Source: UBA2428 sp002343545
GTDB lineage: Bacteria > Bdellovibrionota > UBA2428
Assembly: GCA_937952285.1 (NCBI GenBank)
Contig: CALFZE010000109.1
Span: 1 to 10,279 of the forward strand
DNA: 10,279 nucleotides
Direction of reading: 5' to 3'
In this document: piece by piece, positions 1 through 5,273 of the stretch
Position numbering within the stretch: position 1 is the first letter of the stretch
How the letters are laid out: the number at the start of each line of letters is the position of its first letter
Notes under the pieces: generated by a model
Databases searched by the model: none
Told to the model about the DNA's origin: nothing
What the model saw: the letters and a program-made list of their open reading frames with translations, nothing else
Translations under genes and position numbers: made by a program

Positions 1-15
1 GTGTATAAGAGACAG
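1..15 (+). other. Residual Tn5/Nextera transposon adapter (artefact)
   Basis: The first 15 bases, GTGTATAAGAGACAG, equal the last 15 bases of the 19-bp Tn5 mosaic end used in Nextera tagmentation libraries. The match is 15 of 15 and lies exactly at the window edge, which is what an untrimmed adapter at a contig end looks like. It is not genomic sequence. The GTG start-like codon at 15 takes its first base from this adapter and should not be used as a gene start. Confidence 0.93.
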
Positions 16-617
16 TGCCGGTGGTGAAGCGCGGCGCGAAAGACGACTCCACCGAGGCGCAGCGCGCAGAACAGTGGCGGGAAATCGGCGTCGGCGCGCA
101 GATCCTGCGCGATCTCGGCATTTCCTCGATCCGGCTGCTCGCTTCGCGCGCGCGCACCTGGTTCTTGGTGCCGCTCGCCTGCGGCTTGGCCGTGGCGGCT
201 TCGGTGACTTATTTCGGGCCTTCGACGACGGGCGGAGGGATCGAGTTCGCGCAGCATCTCGTGCGCGGCGGCGATCCCGCCGAGTTCTCGGTCTGGGCGA
301 CGCCGGCGCGTTACTTCAATACGATCTTCAGCGTGCTTTCCGGCGCTTCGGGCGGCTTGCTCGCGCCGGCGATCGCGCTGGGATCGGGAATCGGCTCGCT
401 GTTCACCGCGGTTTTCCCGACGCTCGATCCGGTTTTGCTCATGCTCGCGGGCATGGCGGCCTTCCTGGGGTCGATGCTGCAGGCTCCCTTTACGGCCACG
501 GTGCTCGTCATGGAGATGACCAATCAGCACGATATCGTGCTCTTGCTCCTGCTGGCGTGTTTGGCTTCGAGCCACGTGACCCGCTTGCTTTCCGGCAACC
601 CGGCGAACTTGGAATAG
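15..617 (+). CDS. ClC-family chloride channel/antiporter, C-terminal half (5' incomplete)
   Basis: From about residue 49 of this frame (base 159) the protein is the second half of a voltage-gated ClC channel or H+/Cl- exchanger of the inner membrane. Visible signatures are a TTGGG turn (71-75), the SGASGGLLAPAIALGSGIG helix region (109-127; family form GGxFAP) and the AGMAAFLGSMLQAPFTATVL stretch (145-164), followed by EMTNQH and a last hydrophobic helix. The pore motifs GSGIP and GxEGP of the first half are absent because the left end is lost. It stops at 617 without CBS domains. The tail GNPANLE has Asn where E. coli ClcA has its pore Tyr445 in a GKPLY context. The start at 15 is artificial, and residues 1-48 look like RibA. 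The family call is firm; the gene structure left of base 159 is not. Confidence 0.85.
   Translation: MPVVKRGAKDDSTEAQRAEQWREIGVGAQILRDLGISSIRLLASRARTWFLVPLACGLAVAASVTYFGPSTTGGGIEFAQHLVRGGDPAEFSVWATPARYFNTIFSVLSGASGGLLAPAIALGSGIGSLFTAVFPTLDPVLLMLAGMAAFLGSMLQAPFTATVLVMEMTNQHDIVLLLLLACLASSHVTRLLSGNPANLE
16..158 (+). other. GTP cyclohydrolase II (RibA/RibBA) C-terminal fragment, probably a chimeric join
   Basis: Read in the same frame as the ClC gene that follows, this stretch includes REIGVGAQILRDLG and then SIRLLAS. These resemble the C-terminal region of GTP cyclohydrolase II, where family members read like RxYGIGAQILRDLG followed by an MRLL segment. The enzyme makes the first riboflavin precursor from GTP. 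The similarity stops near residue 48, about 20-30 residues before a normal RibA end, and membrane sequence of ClC type begins at once. The catalytic zinc-binding part would lie upstream and is absent. The fragment follows the adapter directly and is about one short read long, so I infer a chimeric read or misassembly. The assignment is from remembered family sequence. Confidence 0.6.
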
Positions 618-635
618 GCGAAGGTCGGGCTTCGC
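618..635 (+). terminator. Short hairpin after the ClC gene, weak terminator candidate
   Basis: GCGAAG (618-623) and CTTCGC (630-635) form a perfect 6-bp stem with a 6-base loop, directly after the ClC stop codon. No T-run follows, so intrinsic termination is doubtful. It may only mark the gap between the ClC gene and the marR promoter. Confidence 0.25.
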
Positions 636-648
636 GGAGTCTTCACTT

Positions 649-669
649 TACAATAGTTTCCTAGGAAAC
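649..669 (+). promoter_or_regulatory. marR promoter -10 element and 14-bp palindromic operator
   Basis: TACAAT at 649-654 differs from the -10 consensus by one base. One base further on lies the perfect palindrome GTTTCCTAGGAAAC (656-669). One base out from each arm the outer AT/AT pairs also match, giving 18 of 20 symmetric positions. The palindrome covers the expected transcription start, 12 bp before the GTG of the MarR gene at 682. MarR-family dimers commonly repress their own promoter by binding such sites. No convincing -35 hexamer was found. The operator role is inferred from position and symmetry. Confidence 0.72.
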
Positions 670-681
670 CATTCTGGGACG

Positions 682-1152
682 GTGAAGAAGAACGCGACGG
701 ACGGGCCGAGCCCCCTCAACTCCCACCTTGGCTACCGTATGCGGCTCGTCTCCAACGCCGTGTCGCACGCCTTCGCGCGCAAGCTCGCGGCGAGCGGCGT
801 GACCGTCGCCGAATGGGTCATTCTGCGGGAGATGTCTTCGCGTAAGGAGACGACCTCGCCGAGCGTCGTGGCCGACATGACGGGACTCACGCGGGGAGCC
901 GTCTCTAAGCTCATCGATCGTCTGCGGCGGAAGGGCCTCGTCGCGCGCTCGGCGTCCACGGGCGACCGTCGATACCAAGACATCGAGCTCACTCCGAAGG
1001 CGGCCAAGCTCGTCCCGAAGCTCGCGGGCCTGGCCGACGAAAACGACGATTTCTTCTTCTCGCCGCTCACCGCGGCGGAGCGCCACACGCTGAGAAGGCT
1101 CCTCACGAAGCTCGCCGAGCTTCACGAACTCAATACGAACCCCATCGAATAA
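682..1152 (+). CDS. MarR-family transcriptional regulator
   Basis: A 156-residue protein of normal MarR size. These are dimeric winged-helix DNA-binding proteins that usually repress nearby genes and are released by small ligands or oxidation. An N-terminal dimerisation helix (about 14-38) is followed by the winged helix. The recognition helix is around LTRGAVSKLIDRLRRKG (69-85), and the wing contains SASTGDRR (90-97), where the Asp-Arg pair is the family hallmark. C-terminal helices (105-150) complete the dimer interface. There is no cysteine, so thiol-based sensing of the OhrR type is unlikely. Translation starts at GTG 682 with only a weak GGGAC upstream. The palindrome at 656-669 suggests autoregulation. 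The stop at 1150-1152 overlaps the ribosome binding site of the next gene, so the two are one operon. Confidence 0.93.
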   Translation: MKKNATDGPSPLNSHLGYRMRLVSNAVSHAFARKLAASGVTVAEWVILREMSSRKETTSPSVVADMTGLTRGAVSKLIDRLRRKGLVARSASTGDRRYQDIELTPKAAKLVPKLAGLADENDDFFFSPLTAAERHTLRRLLTKLAELHELNTNPIE

Positions 1153-1166
1153 GGAGAACCCCAACC

Positions 1167-1592
1167 ATGTCTCGTTCCGTCGAACGCCTGCTCGAGGCGC
1201 AAAAATACGCGATGTCGATTCGTCCGAAGGTCGGGGGCTTTCCGGTCCTGGCCGAGGTCCTTCGCCGGGCCGGGGTTCGGACGAGCCGCTGGTCCTTGCC
1301 GTCCTGCTACGCCGTCTACCACCTGGAGGACGCGACGGTCGTTCAAGCGGGCGCTCCCCTCGTGAGCGGCGCCCAAGAGATCCCGGCCTTCGATCGCGAC
1401 GCTTTGATCGCGGCGCTCCGCACGGATCAGGTGGGTCGCAGTAGCTTTGCGGAGTTTCTCGAGTCGGCGTGGAAGGCCGGCGTCGTCGGCTACGACATCG
1501 ATTTCGCGGCCCGCAAGGTGATCTACTACGGCGCCCGGGGCGAGAGTTACCTGGAGGAGTACCCGGCCGTCGAGTTGGCCGGGGCGAACTGA
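1167..1592 (+). CDS. DUF1398-family protein (YbcV-like)
   Basis: A 141-residue soluble protein that I recognise as DUF1398-type. It has an N-terminal helix ending in RPKVGGFPVLAEVLRRAGV (19-37), a central strand region with LPSCYAVYHLEDATVV, the stretch FDRDALIAALRTDQVGRSSF (71-90), and a C-terminal SAWKAGVVGYDIDF followed by a GARGESYLEEYP segment. The family's biochemical role is unknown. Members are sometimes labelled phage-envelope-like because of the E. coli YbcV homologue, but nothing else here is phage-like. There is no signal peptide or membrane segment. The start is secure: AAGGAG at 1151-1156 lies 10 bases before ATG 1167 and overlaps the stop of the MarR gene. It is probably co-transcribed with that regulator and under its control, which suggests a stress- or ligand-responsive role. 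Confidence 0.85.
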   Translation: MSRSVERLLEAQKYAMSIRPKVGGFPVLAEVLRRAGVRTSRWSLPSCYAVYHLEDATVVQAGAPLVSGAQEIPAFDRDALIAALRTDQVGRSSFAEFLESAWKAGVVGYDIDFAARKVIYYGARGESYLEEYPAVELAGAN

Positions 1593-1602
1593 CGGCACGC
1601 CG

Positions 1603-1640
1603 CGACGAAAAGGGCGGTCCCGAGACACGTGTTTTCGTCG
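1603..1640. repeat. 9-bp inverted repeat after the DUF1398 gene
   Basis: CGACGAAAA (1603-1611) and TTTTCGTCG (1632-1640) are perfect inverted copies separated by 20 bases, starting 10 bases after the DUF1398 stop. The stem could form in RNA of either strand, but no T-run follows on the plus strand. It could be a weak terminator or a binding site upstream of the lipoprotein gene at 1691. Function unassigned. Confidence 0.35.
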
Positions 1641-1690
1641 GGCCTGACGGACGGGTGCGGCTTCGGCCAAAAGCGACTAGCTTAGCCGGG

Positions 1691-2380
1691 ATGAAGAACA
1701 TGCGTGGATCGCTTGGCGTCGTTCTGTTGTTCCTTTCGGGCGTGGCTTGTCGGGGTAGCTCGGCGACCGACGCGGGCGAGCTCGACGTCGCGGATTTCGT
1801 ATCGCCGCGCGAACTCCTCGCGACGCCGCTCATCGTCGGCGCGAGCGTGAGCGCCGACCACAGCGCGGCCAGCCCGGCCAAGCGCCTGAGCCTGCGTTAC
1901 ACCGAGGCGTCGAAGCTGCGCACCCTCGCGCGCGGGGGCGCCCGCGGCAAGGTGATCGTCCCGCAGATCACGGAAGCCGTCTTGGGGGATCGCTCCATCG
2001 TCCTGGGCGTGGATCTCTTTTTCTGGGACTCCGCCGAGCGTGAATGCGGCCCGAGTCTCGAAGCCTTCGAGACGATTCGCCGGCGCGTGCACGCGAAGGG
2101 ACGGCTTCTCGTGGTGGGCGACGTGCCCGAGCTCCTGCGGGGCCGGCAGCCTTGTCGCGCGGCGCTCAACGAGGCGATCCGCGAAGCCTGCAAGCGCCGC
2201 GACTCGGGTTGCCGGGTCTTCGGGCTCGATGCCATCCACCAAGAGGCCGTGCGCGAGGGGGGCCTGCTCATCGACGGCGTGCGCCGCCCGCTCCTTGAGC
2301 TCGTGCCCGACGGATTGCACGTGAACGACCGCGCTTCGGAGTACTTGGCCGACGAACTCGCCAAACTCCTCGGCGTTTGA
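1691..2380 (+). CDS. SGNH/GDSL-like hydrolase lipoprotein
   Basis: A 229-residue protein. The N-terminus MKNMRGSLGVVLLFLSGVAC is a lipoprotein-type signal: two positive charges, a hydrophobic core and Cys20 as the probable lipidation site, although Gly at -3 is a weak lipobox. The mature part resembles an SGNH hydrolase, the fold of esterases and some acyl-transfer enzymes. LIVGASVSAD (47-56) fits block I, with Ser52 as the candidate nucleophile and Ala where GDSL has Asp. A hydrophobic GVDLFFWD strand follows. VPDGLHVND (205-213) fits block V, with Asp207 and His210 completing a triad. The substrate is unknown. The start is ATG 1691; ATG 1700 is an in-frame alternative, and neither has a clear ribosome binding site. 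The frame is open back into the previous gene, but the signal peptide argues for 1691. It ends 9 bp from the convergent protease gene with no visible terminator. Confidence 0.7.
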   Translation: MKNMRGSLGVVLLFLSGVACRGSSATDAGELDVADFVSPRELLATPLIVGASVSADHSAASPAKRLSLRYTEASKLRTLARGGARGKVIVPQITEAVLGDRSIVLGVDLFFWDSAERECGPSLEAFETIRRRVHAKGRLLVVGDVPELLRGRQPCRAALNEAIREACKRRDSGCRVFGLDAIHQEAVREGGLLIDGVRRPLLELVPDGLHVNDRASEYLADELAKLLGV

Positions 2381-2389
2381 GCGCGGCGT

Positions 2390-3928
2390 TCAGTCGCCTC
2401 GCTTCGGGACGACCTGGCGGTAGGGAGCGTCGACTTGGTAGGGGGATCTCGGGTCCGACTGCCACAAAGCCCGCGAGTGCAGGCTAGGGGAGAGCGCGGC
2501 GCCCAGCCAAGCCGGGGCACTCGAAGGGTCGCCGGCGGGGCGCTTCAGGATGCGACCCGTCGCGAGATCGAAGCGCTGTTCCGCGCGCACGTAGTCCGTG
2601 GTCGCGCCGTCGAAGAGTAGGGCGCGCAGGTCCACCGTACACTCGCATTCGCGGATCGCCGCGAAGGGAAAGCGATTCGCTTCGTAGTTTTGGCGCGAAA
2701 AAAGCTCGCCGAGGCTCAACGCAGGCCCGAGTTGGATCGTGAGGCGGCGCGGACGCTCCAGCAGGGGACGATGGCGGCGGACGTGGATCGTGACGCTAAG
2801 CTTGCCCATGGGAGGAACTTCCCAGATGTCGGCGATCGGCGTCTCGGCGTAGAGCGGCTCGATCGAGGTGAAGCAGTGCTTTTCCTTCTCGAGGTGGAAG
2901 TAGCTTTGGACGGAGGCCGCCAGGATGAGCGGGCGCGGCGGAAGATCGACATCGGGGTTGGCGGCGCGCGCGCAGATCGCGCTGGGCGTCGCGCGGAAGG
3001 CCAAGATGCGCCGCATATTTTGGCTGAGGCCGGGGAGGTAAAGCGCGGCTTCGCCGCCGCTTCCGGCGTCGATCGAAATGCCGTTCCCGGTGGGTTTTTG
3101 AAAGCCGGGGAGCTCCGACACGCTGGACCCGAGTCGCAGCCCGAGCTGCCCGCGGTAAAGCATCCAGCGCGCGCCGCCGACCGGGCGGCGGGCGTCGAGG
3201 AGGTCCTCGAGCTCGACGTCGACGCGGGCGTAGTAAGAATCCCCGAGCTTGGGTTGAAAGCGCGAAGCGATGCCCACGATACGGAGGCCCTCGTCGGCCG
3301 CGTCTCCCGAGAAAGCGGTCTGTCCGTTCGCGATGAGCGGCGCACCGCTCATCCCGGGCCGCAGCGAGACGCCGAGGCGGTACTCGAAGCCGAAGCTCGG
3401 CATGCCGAGGGGGAGAAGTCCCAAGAGCCGCGCATTCTCCTGGAAGCTTTGCGCGAAATCGCGGCCCACGAAGAGCCGCGGTCGGGTTTCGGTCGCCGAG
3501 GTGAAGGCGCCGACGGAGGCGGGGATCTGCGCGGGGCGTTCCGGACGGACCGCCAAACGGCCCCCGGAGTAAATAGCCAAAGGCTCGGGGCGCGCCCCCG
3601 CGCCGAGCAGCGGCACGAGCGCGAGATCGCGTTCGGGGGAGACGTAGGCCCCCGACCAATGGGCGGGGATCTCGAAGCCCTCGGCCCGGAGTCCGCCGCC
3701 ACCCATTACGAGATGGGCGGCCGTCAGCAGGTAGTCTTGGCCGCGAACGCGAACGAGGCTCGCGAAACCGGCGAAGCGACGACGCCCGCTGCGAGGATTC
3801 GCGCAGGCGTCGTCGGGCGCTTCGCAGTACACCGAGGAAATCTCGACGATCGGGGATGTCGCGGCCAGGGCCGTGGAAGCGCCCGCGAGGTAGGCGAAGA
3901 GCGCCGCGCGAAGCAACGGGATGTTCAT
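2390..3928 (-). CDS. Secreted trypsin-like serine protease with uncharacterised C-terminal region
   Basis: A 512-residue protein with a Sec signal peptide (1-22: MNIPLLR, hydrophobic core, cleavage probably after ALA), so it acts in the periplasm or outside the cell. A chymotrypsin-fold (S1-like) domain spans about 28-245, with the triad His72 in LLTAAH, Asp101 in RDLALV and Ser194 in GMSGAPL. A late strand, IVGIASRF, follows the nucleophile as in trypsins. Residues 250-512 form a second region with no family I recognise and no PDZ-type motif. Six cysteines (35, 42, 319, 352, 428, 430) could pair as disulfides. The start at 3928 is chosen for the signal peptide and for GAAGGG (plus-strand 3937-3942) 8 bases upstream. 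Its ATG overlaps the TGA of the TPR/winged-helix gene (ATGA), so the two are translationally coupled. The target is unknown. Confidence 0.82.
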   Translation of the reverse strand: MNIPLLRAALFAYLAGASTALAATSPIVEISSVYCEAPDDACANPRSGRRRFAGFASLVRVRGQDYLLTAAHLVMGGGGLRAEGFEIPAHWSGAYVSPERDLALVPLLGAGARPEPLAIYSGGRLAVRPERPAQIPASVGAFTSATETRPRLFVGRDFAQSFQENARLLGLLPLGMPSFGFEYRLGVSLRPGMSGAPLIANGQTAFSGDAADEGLRIVGIASRFQPKLGDSYYARVDVELEDLLDARRPVGGARWMLYRGQLGLRLGSSVSELPGFQKPTGNGISIDAGSGGEAALYLPGLSQNMRRILAFRATPSAICARAANPDVDLPPRPLILAASVQSYFHLEKEKHCFTSIEPLYAETPIADIWEVPPMGKLSVTIHVRRHRPLLERPRRLTIQLGPALSLGELFSRQNYEANRFPFAAIRECECTVDLRALLFDGATTDYVRAEQRFDLATGRILKRPAGDPSSAPAWLGAALSPSLHSRALWQSDPRSPYQVDAPYRQVVPKRGD

Positions 3929-5076
3929 GGGTTCTGCCCTTCCGAGTTCTTGGTCTTTTCGATATCCGCGCCGAGAGAATATCGGCCTTCGCTCACGTGG
4001 ATAAGGCGAGGCGCGATCTTGTTGCGCAAGCGGTTCATGAGGTTCTTCAGCCGATTTTCTTTCACGTCCAACGAGAGTTGGCGGCCGTAAAGTTCGTCCA
4101 TGAGGTCGAACTTGTCGCGCGCGCCTTCTTGCAGCATGGAGAGCAGCCGGGCTTCCATCGTGCCTTCGGCCACGCGGAAGGCGGGAGCTTCGCGCAGATT
4201 CCGCCAACGCTCGACCCACGCCGGCGTCAACTGCTCGGTCGAGCCCACGGGAAGGCGGCTGAGCCCAAGCGCCGCCTCCAGGATCCCGACGATCTTCTTC
4301 ATTTCGGGATCGCCGCATTCGCGGCAGGCTTGGAGCTCGGTCGTGGCTTCATCCTTGCGGCCGAGATGCATGAGGACGTCGACCCGTTGGGCCAGGGCGT
4401 AATAGTAGTTCAGGGAACCGCGTTGGTTGCCGAGCGTGGTGATTGCGAGCTCGGCGTGCTCGAGCGCGAGTTCCAGGTTACCGAGCTTCTGGTGCTCGCG
4501 CGAGAGGTTCACGAGCGCCATCCCGCTCACGAGCGTTTCTCCGAGGAGGCCGGCTTGGCGACGAAGGAAATCGTATTCCTTGAAAAGGGGTTTCTCGGGT
4601 TCGGCGCGGCTCTGTACGCAGATGCGGTTGTGCAGACAGATGAGGGCTTTGCGAGGGCAGGCGTGCTCCGTGAACCCGCGGCGCGCCCGTTCGTAAGCGG
4701 CGATGGCTTCTTCGTTCCGCCGGAGGCGGTCCTCGGCGAGCGCGACGACGAAATCCCATTCGGCCTGCTCGAGACCTTCGCTCCCCGGTGGCGGCGGCAC
4801 CAAGCTCAAGCTGACGACGGAAAGCCCGCCCGACTTGAGGAGGACGCGGACGGCGACGACGGAACGCAGCCAGCTCCGCTGCGCGTCGGTGAGGGCCTTC
4901 AGGAGTTCGGAGGAAGACGCCACGCGCTCGAGTTCGGCGACATCCGCCGCGTGGTAATGAAAAAGCGCGTGGGCGTAGGTTTTCGCGAGGGGATCCGGCG
5001 CCGGGCTGGTGCCAAGGTGCAGGCTCGCGATGCGATCCTGGTCGGCTTCGAGGATATCGGCGAGCGCTCCGTTCAT
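3925..5076 (-). CDS. TPR protein with C-terminal winged-helix DNA-binding domain, probable regulator
   Basis: A 383-residue cytoplasmic protein without signal or membrane segments. TPR-like helix pairs are visible at about 105-138 (ALAEDRLRRNEEAIAAYERA), 181-214 (LGNLELALEHAELA) and 223-256. Residues 307-369 resemble an OmpR/PhoB-type winged helix: an ARLLSML helix, DLMDELYGRQL, a recognition helix around NRLKNLMNRLRNKI and a RLIHVSEGRYSLG wing hairpin. This order, TPRs first and DNA-binding domain last, is the reverse of SARP/AfsR-type regulators. I infer a transcription factor whose TPR part senses a partner or peptide. No receiver domain or phosphorylation-site Asp motif is visible. The start ATG at 5076 has only a weak AGGA 13 bases upstream. 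It is the first gene of a unit with the secreted protease, whose expression it may control. Confidence 0.75.
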   Translation of the reverse strand: MNGALADILEADQDRIASLHLGTSPAPDPLAKTYAHALFHYHAADVAELERVASSSELLKALTDAQRSWLRSVVAVRVLLKSGGLSVVSLSLVPPPPGSEGLEQAEWDFVVALAEDRLRRNEEAIAAYERARRGFTEHACPRKALICLHNRICVQSRAEPEKPLFKEYDFLRRQAGLLGETLVSGMALVNLSREHQKLGNLELALEHAELAITTLGNQRGSLNYYYALAQRVDVLMHLGRKDEATTELQACRECGDPEMKKIVGILEAALGLSRLPVGSTEQLTPAWVERWRNLREAPAFRVAEGTMEARLLSMLQEGARDKFDLMDELYGRQLSLDVKENRLKNLMNRLRNKIAPRLIHVSEGRYSLGADIEKTKNSEGQNP

Positions 5077-5103
5077 CGGAATCTTGTTATCCTGCGTCGT
5101 TTT

Positions 5104-5120
5104 GTTAGGCCACTCCTAAC
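5104..5120. repeat. Inverted repeat upstream of the TPR/winged-helix gene, candidate operator
   Basis: GTTAGG (5104-5109) and CCTAAC (5115-5120) are perfect 6-bp arms around CCACT, 28 bp upstream of the TPR gene start at 5076. On the minus strand the GTTAG unit also recurs as a direct repeat, GTTAGTC then GTTAGGA, separated by a CCCGCGGG palindrome. This clustering in an otherwise empty 197-bp gap suggests a binding site, perhaps for the adjacent regulator. No clear -35/-10 pair was found here. Confidence 0.4.
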
Positions 5121-5245
5121 CCGCGGGACTAACTTGAACTATCTTCCGGCGATCGAAGCTCCACTAAGACTCGTAACTCGTGAATATCCCGAGCTTTCGC
5201 GGGGGGCCGCTGGAAGGACGATGAGCCGGGTTTTGGGCTCGAGGG

Positions 5246-5270
5246 CGGGAGGCATTCGGGCGACCTCCCG
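5246..5270 (-). terminator. GC-rich hairpin just after the tonB stop, possible terminator
   Basis: CGGGAGG (5246-5252) and CCTCCCG (5264-5270) form a perfect 7-bp stem with an 11-base loop, 3 bases beyond the tonB stop codon on the minus strand. No U-tract follows on that strand, so it is at best a weak or Rho-assisted terminator. Its position supports tonB being a separate transcript from the downstream TPR-protease unit. Confidence 0.4.
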
Positions 5271-5273
5271 TCT

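Noticed and set aside
15..17. GTG at 15 as the true start of the first gene
   Set aside because: Its first base belongs to the sequencing adapter and the protein is clearly truncated on the left.
1469..1690. Lipoprotein frame extended back into the DUF1398 gene
   Set aside because: The extension is Arg-rich shadow translation of the DUF1398 gene. The signal peptide begins at ATG 1691.
661..1881. Long minus-strand open frame opposite the MarR and DUF1398 genes
   Set aside because: Its translation is extremely Arg/Pro/Ser-rich without motifs, and the plus strand carries two recognised genes with good spacing.
2381..2389. Terminator between the convergent lipoprotein and protease genes
   Set aside because: Only 9 bases separate the stops, and I found no stem with a T-run in or around them.
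2690..4090. Long plus-strand open frame of about 466 codons opposite the protease gene
   Set aside because: The translation is Arg/Glu/Gly-rich low-complexity sequence typical of antisense frames in high-GC genes. The minus-strand frame has a signal peptide and an intact catalytic triad.
3929..4318. N-terminal extension of the protease frame up to 4318
   Set aside because: It would overlap the TPR gene by nearly 400 bases and bury the signal peptide. ATG 3928 has a good ribosome binding site and an ATGA junction.
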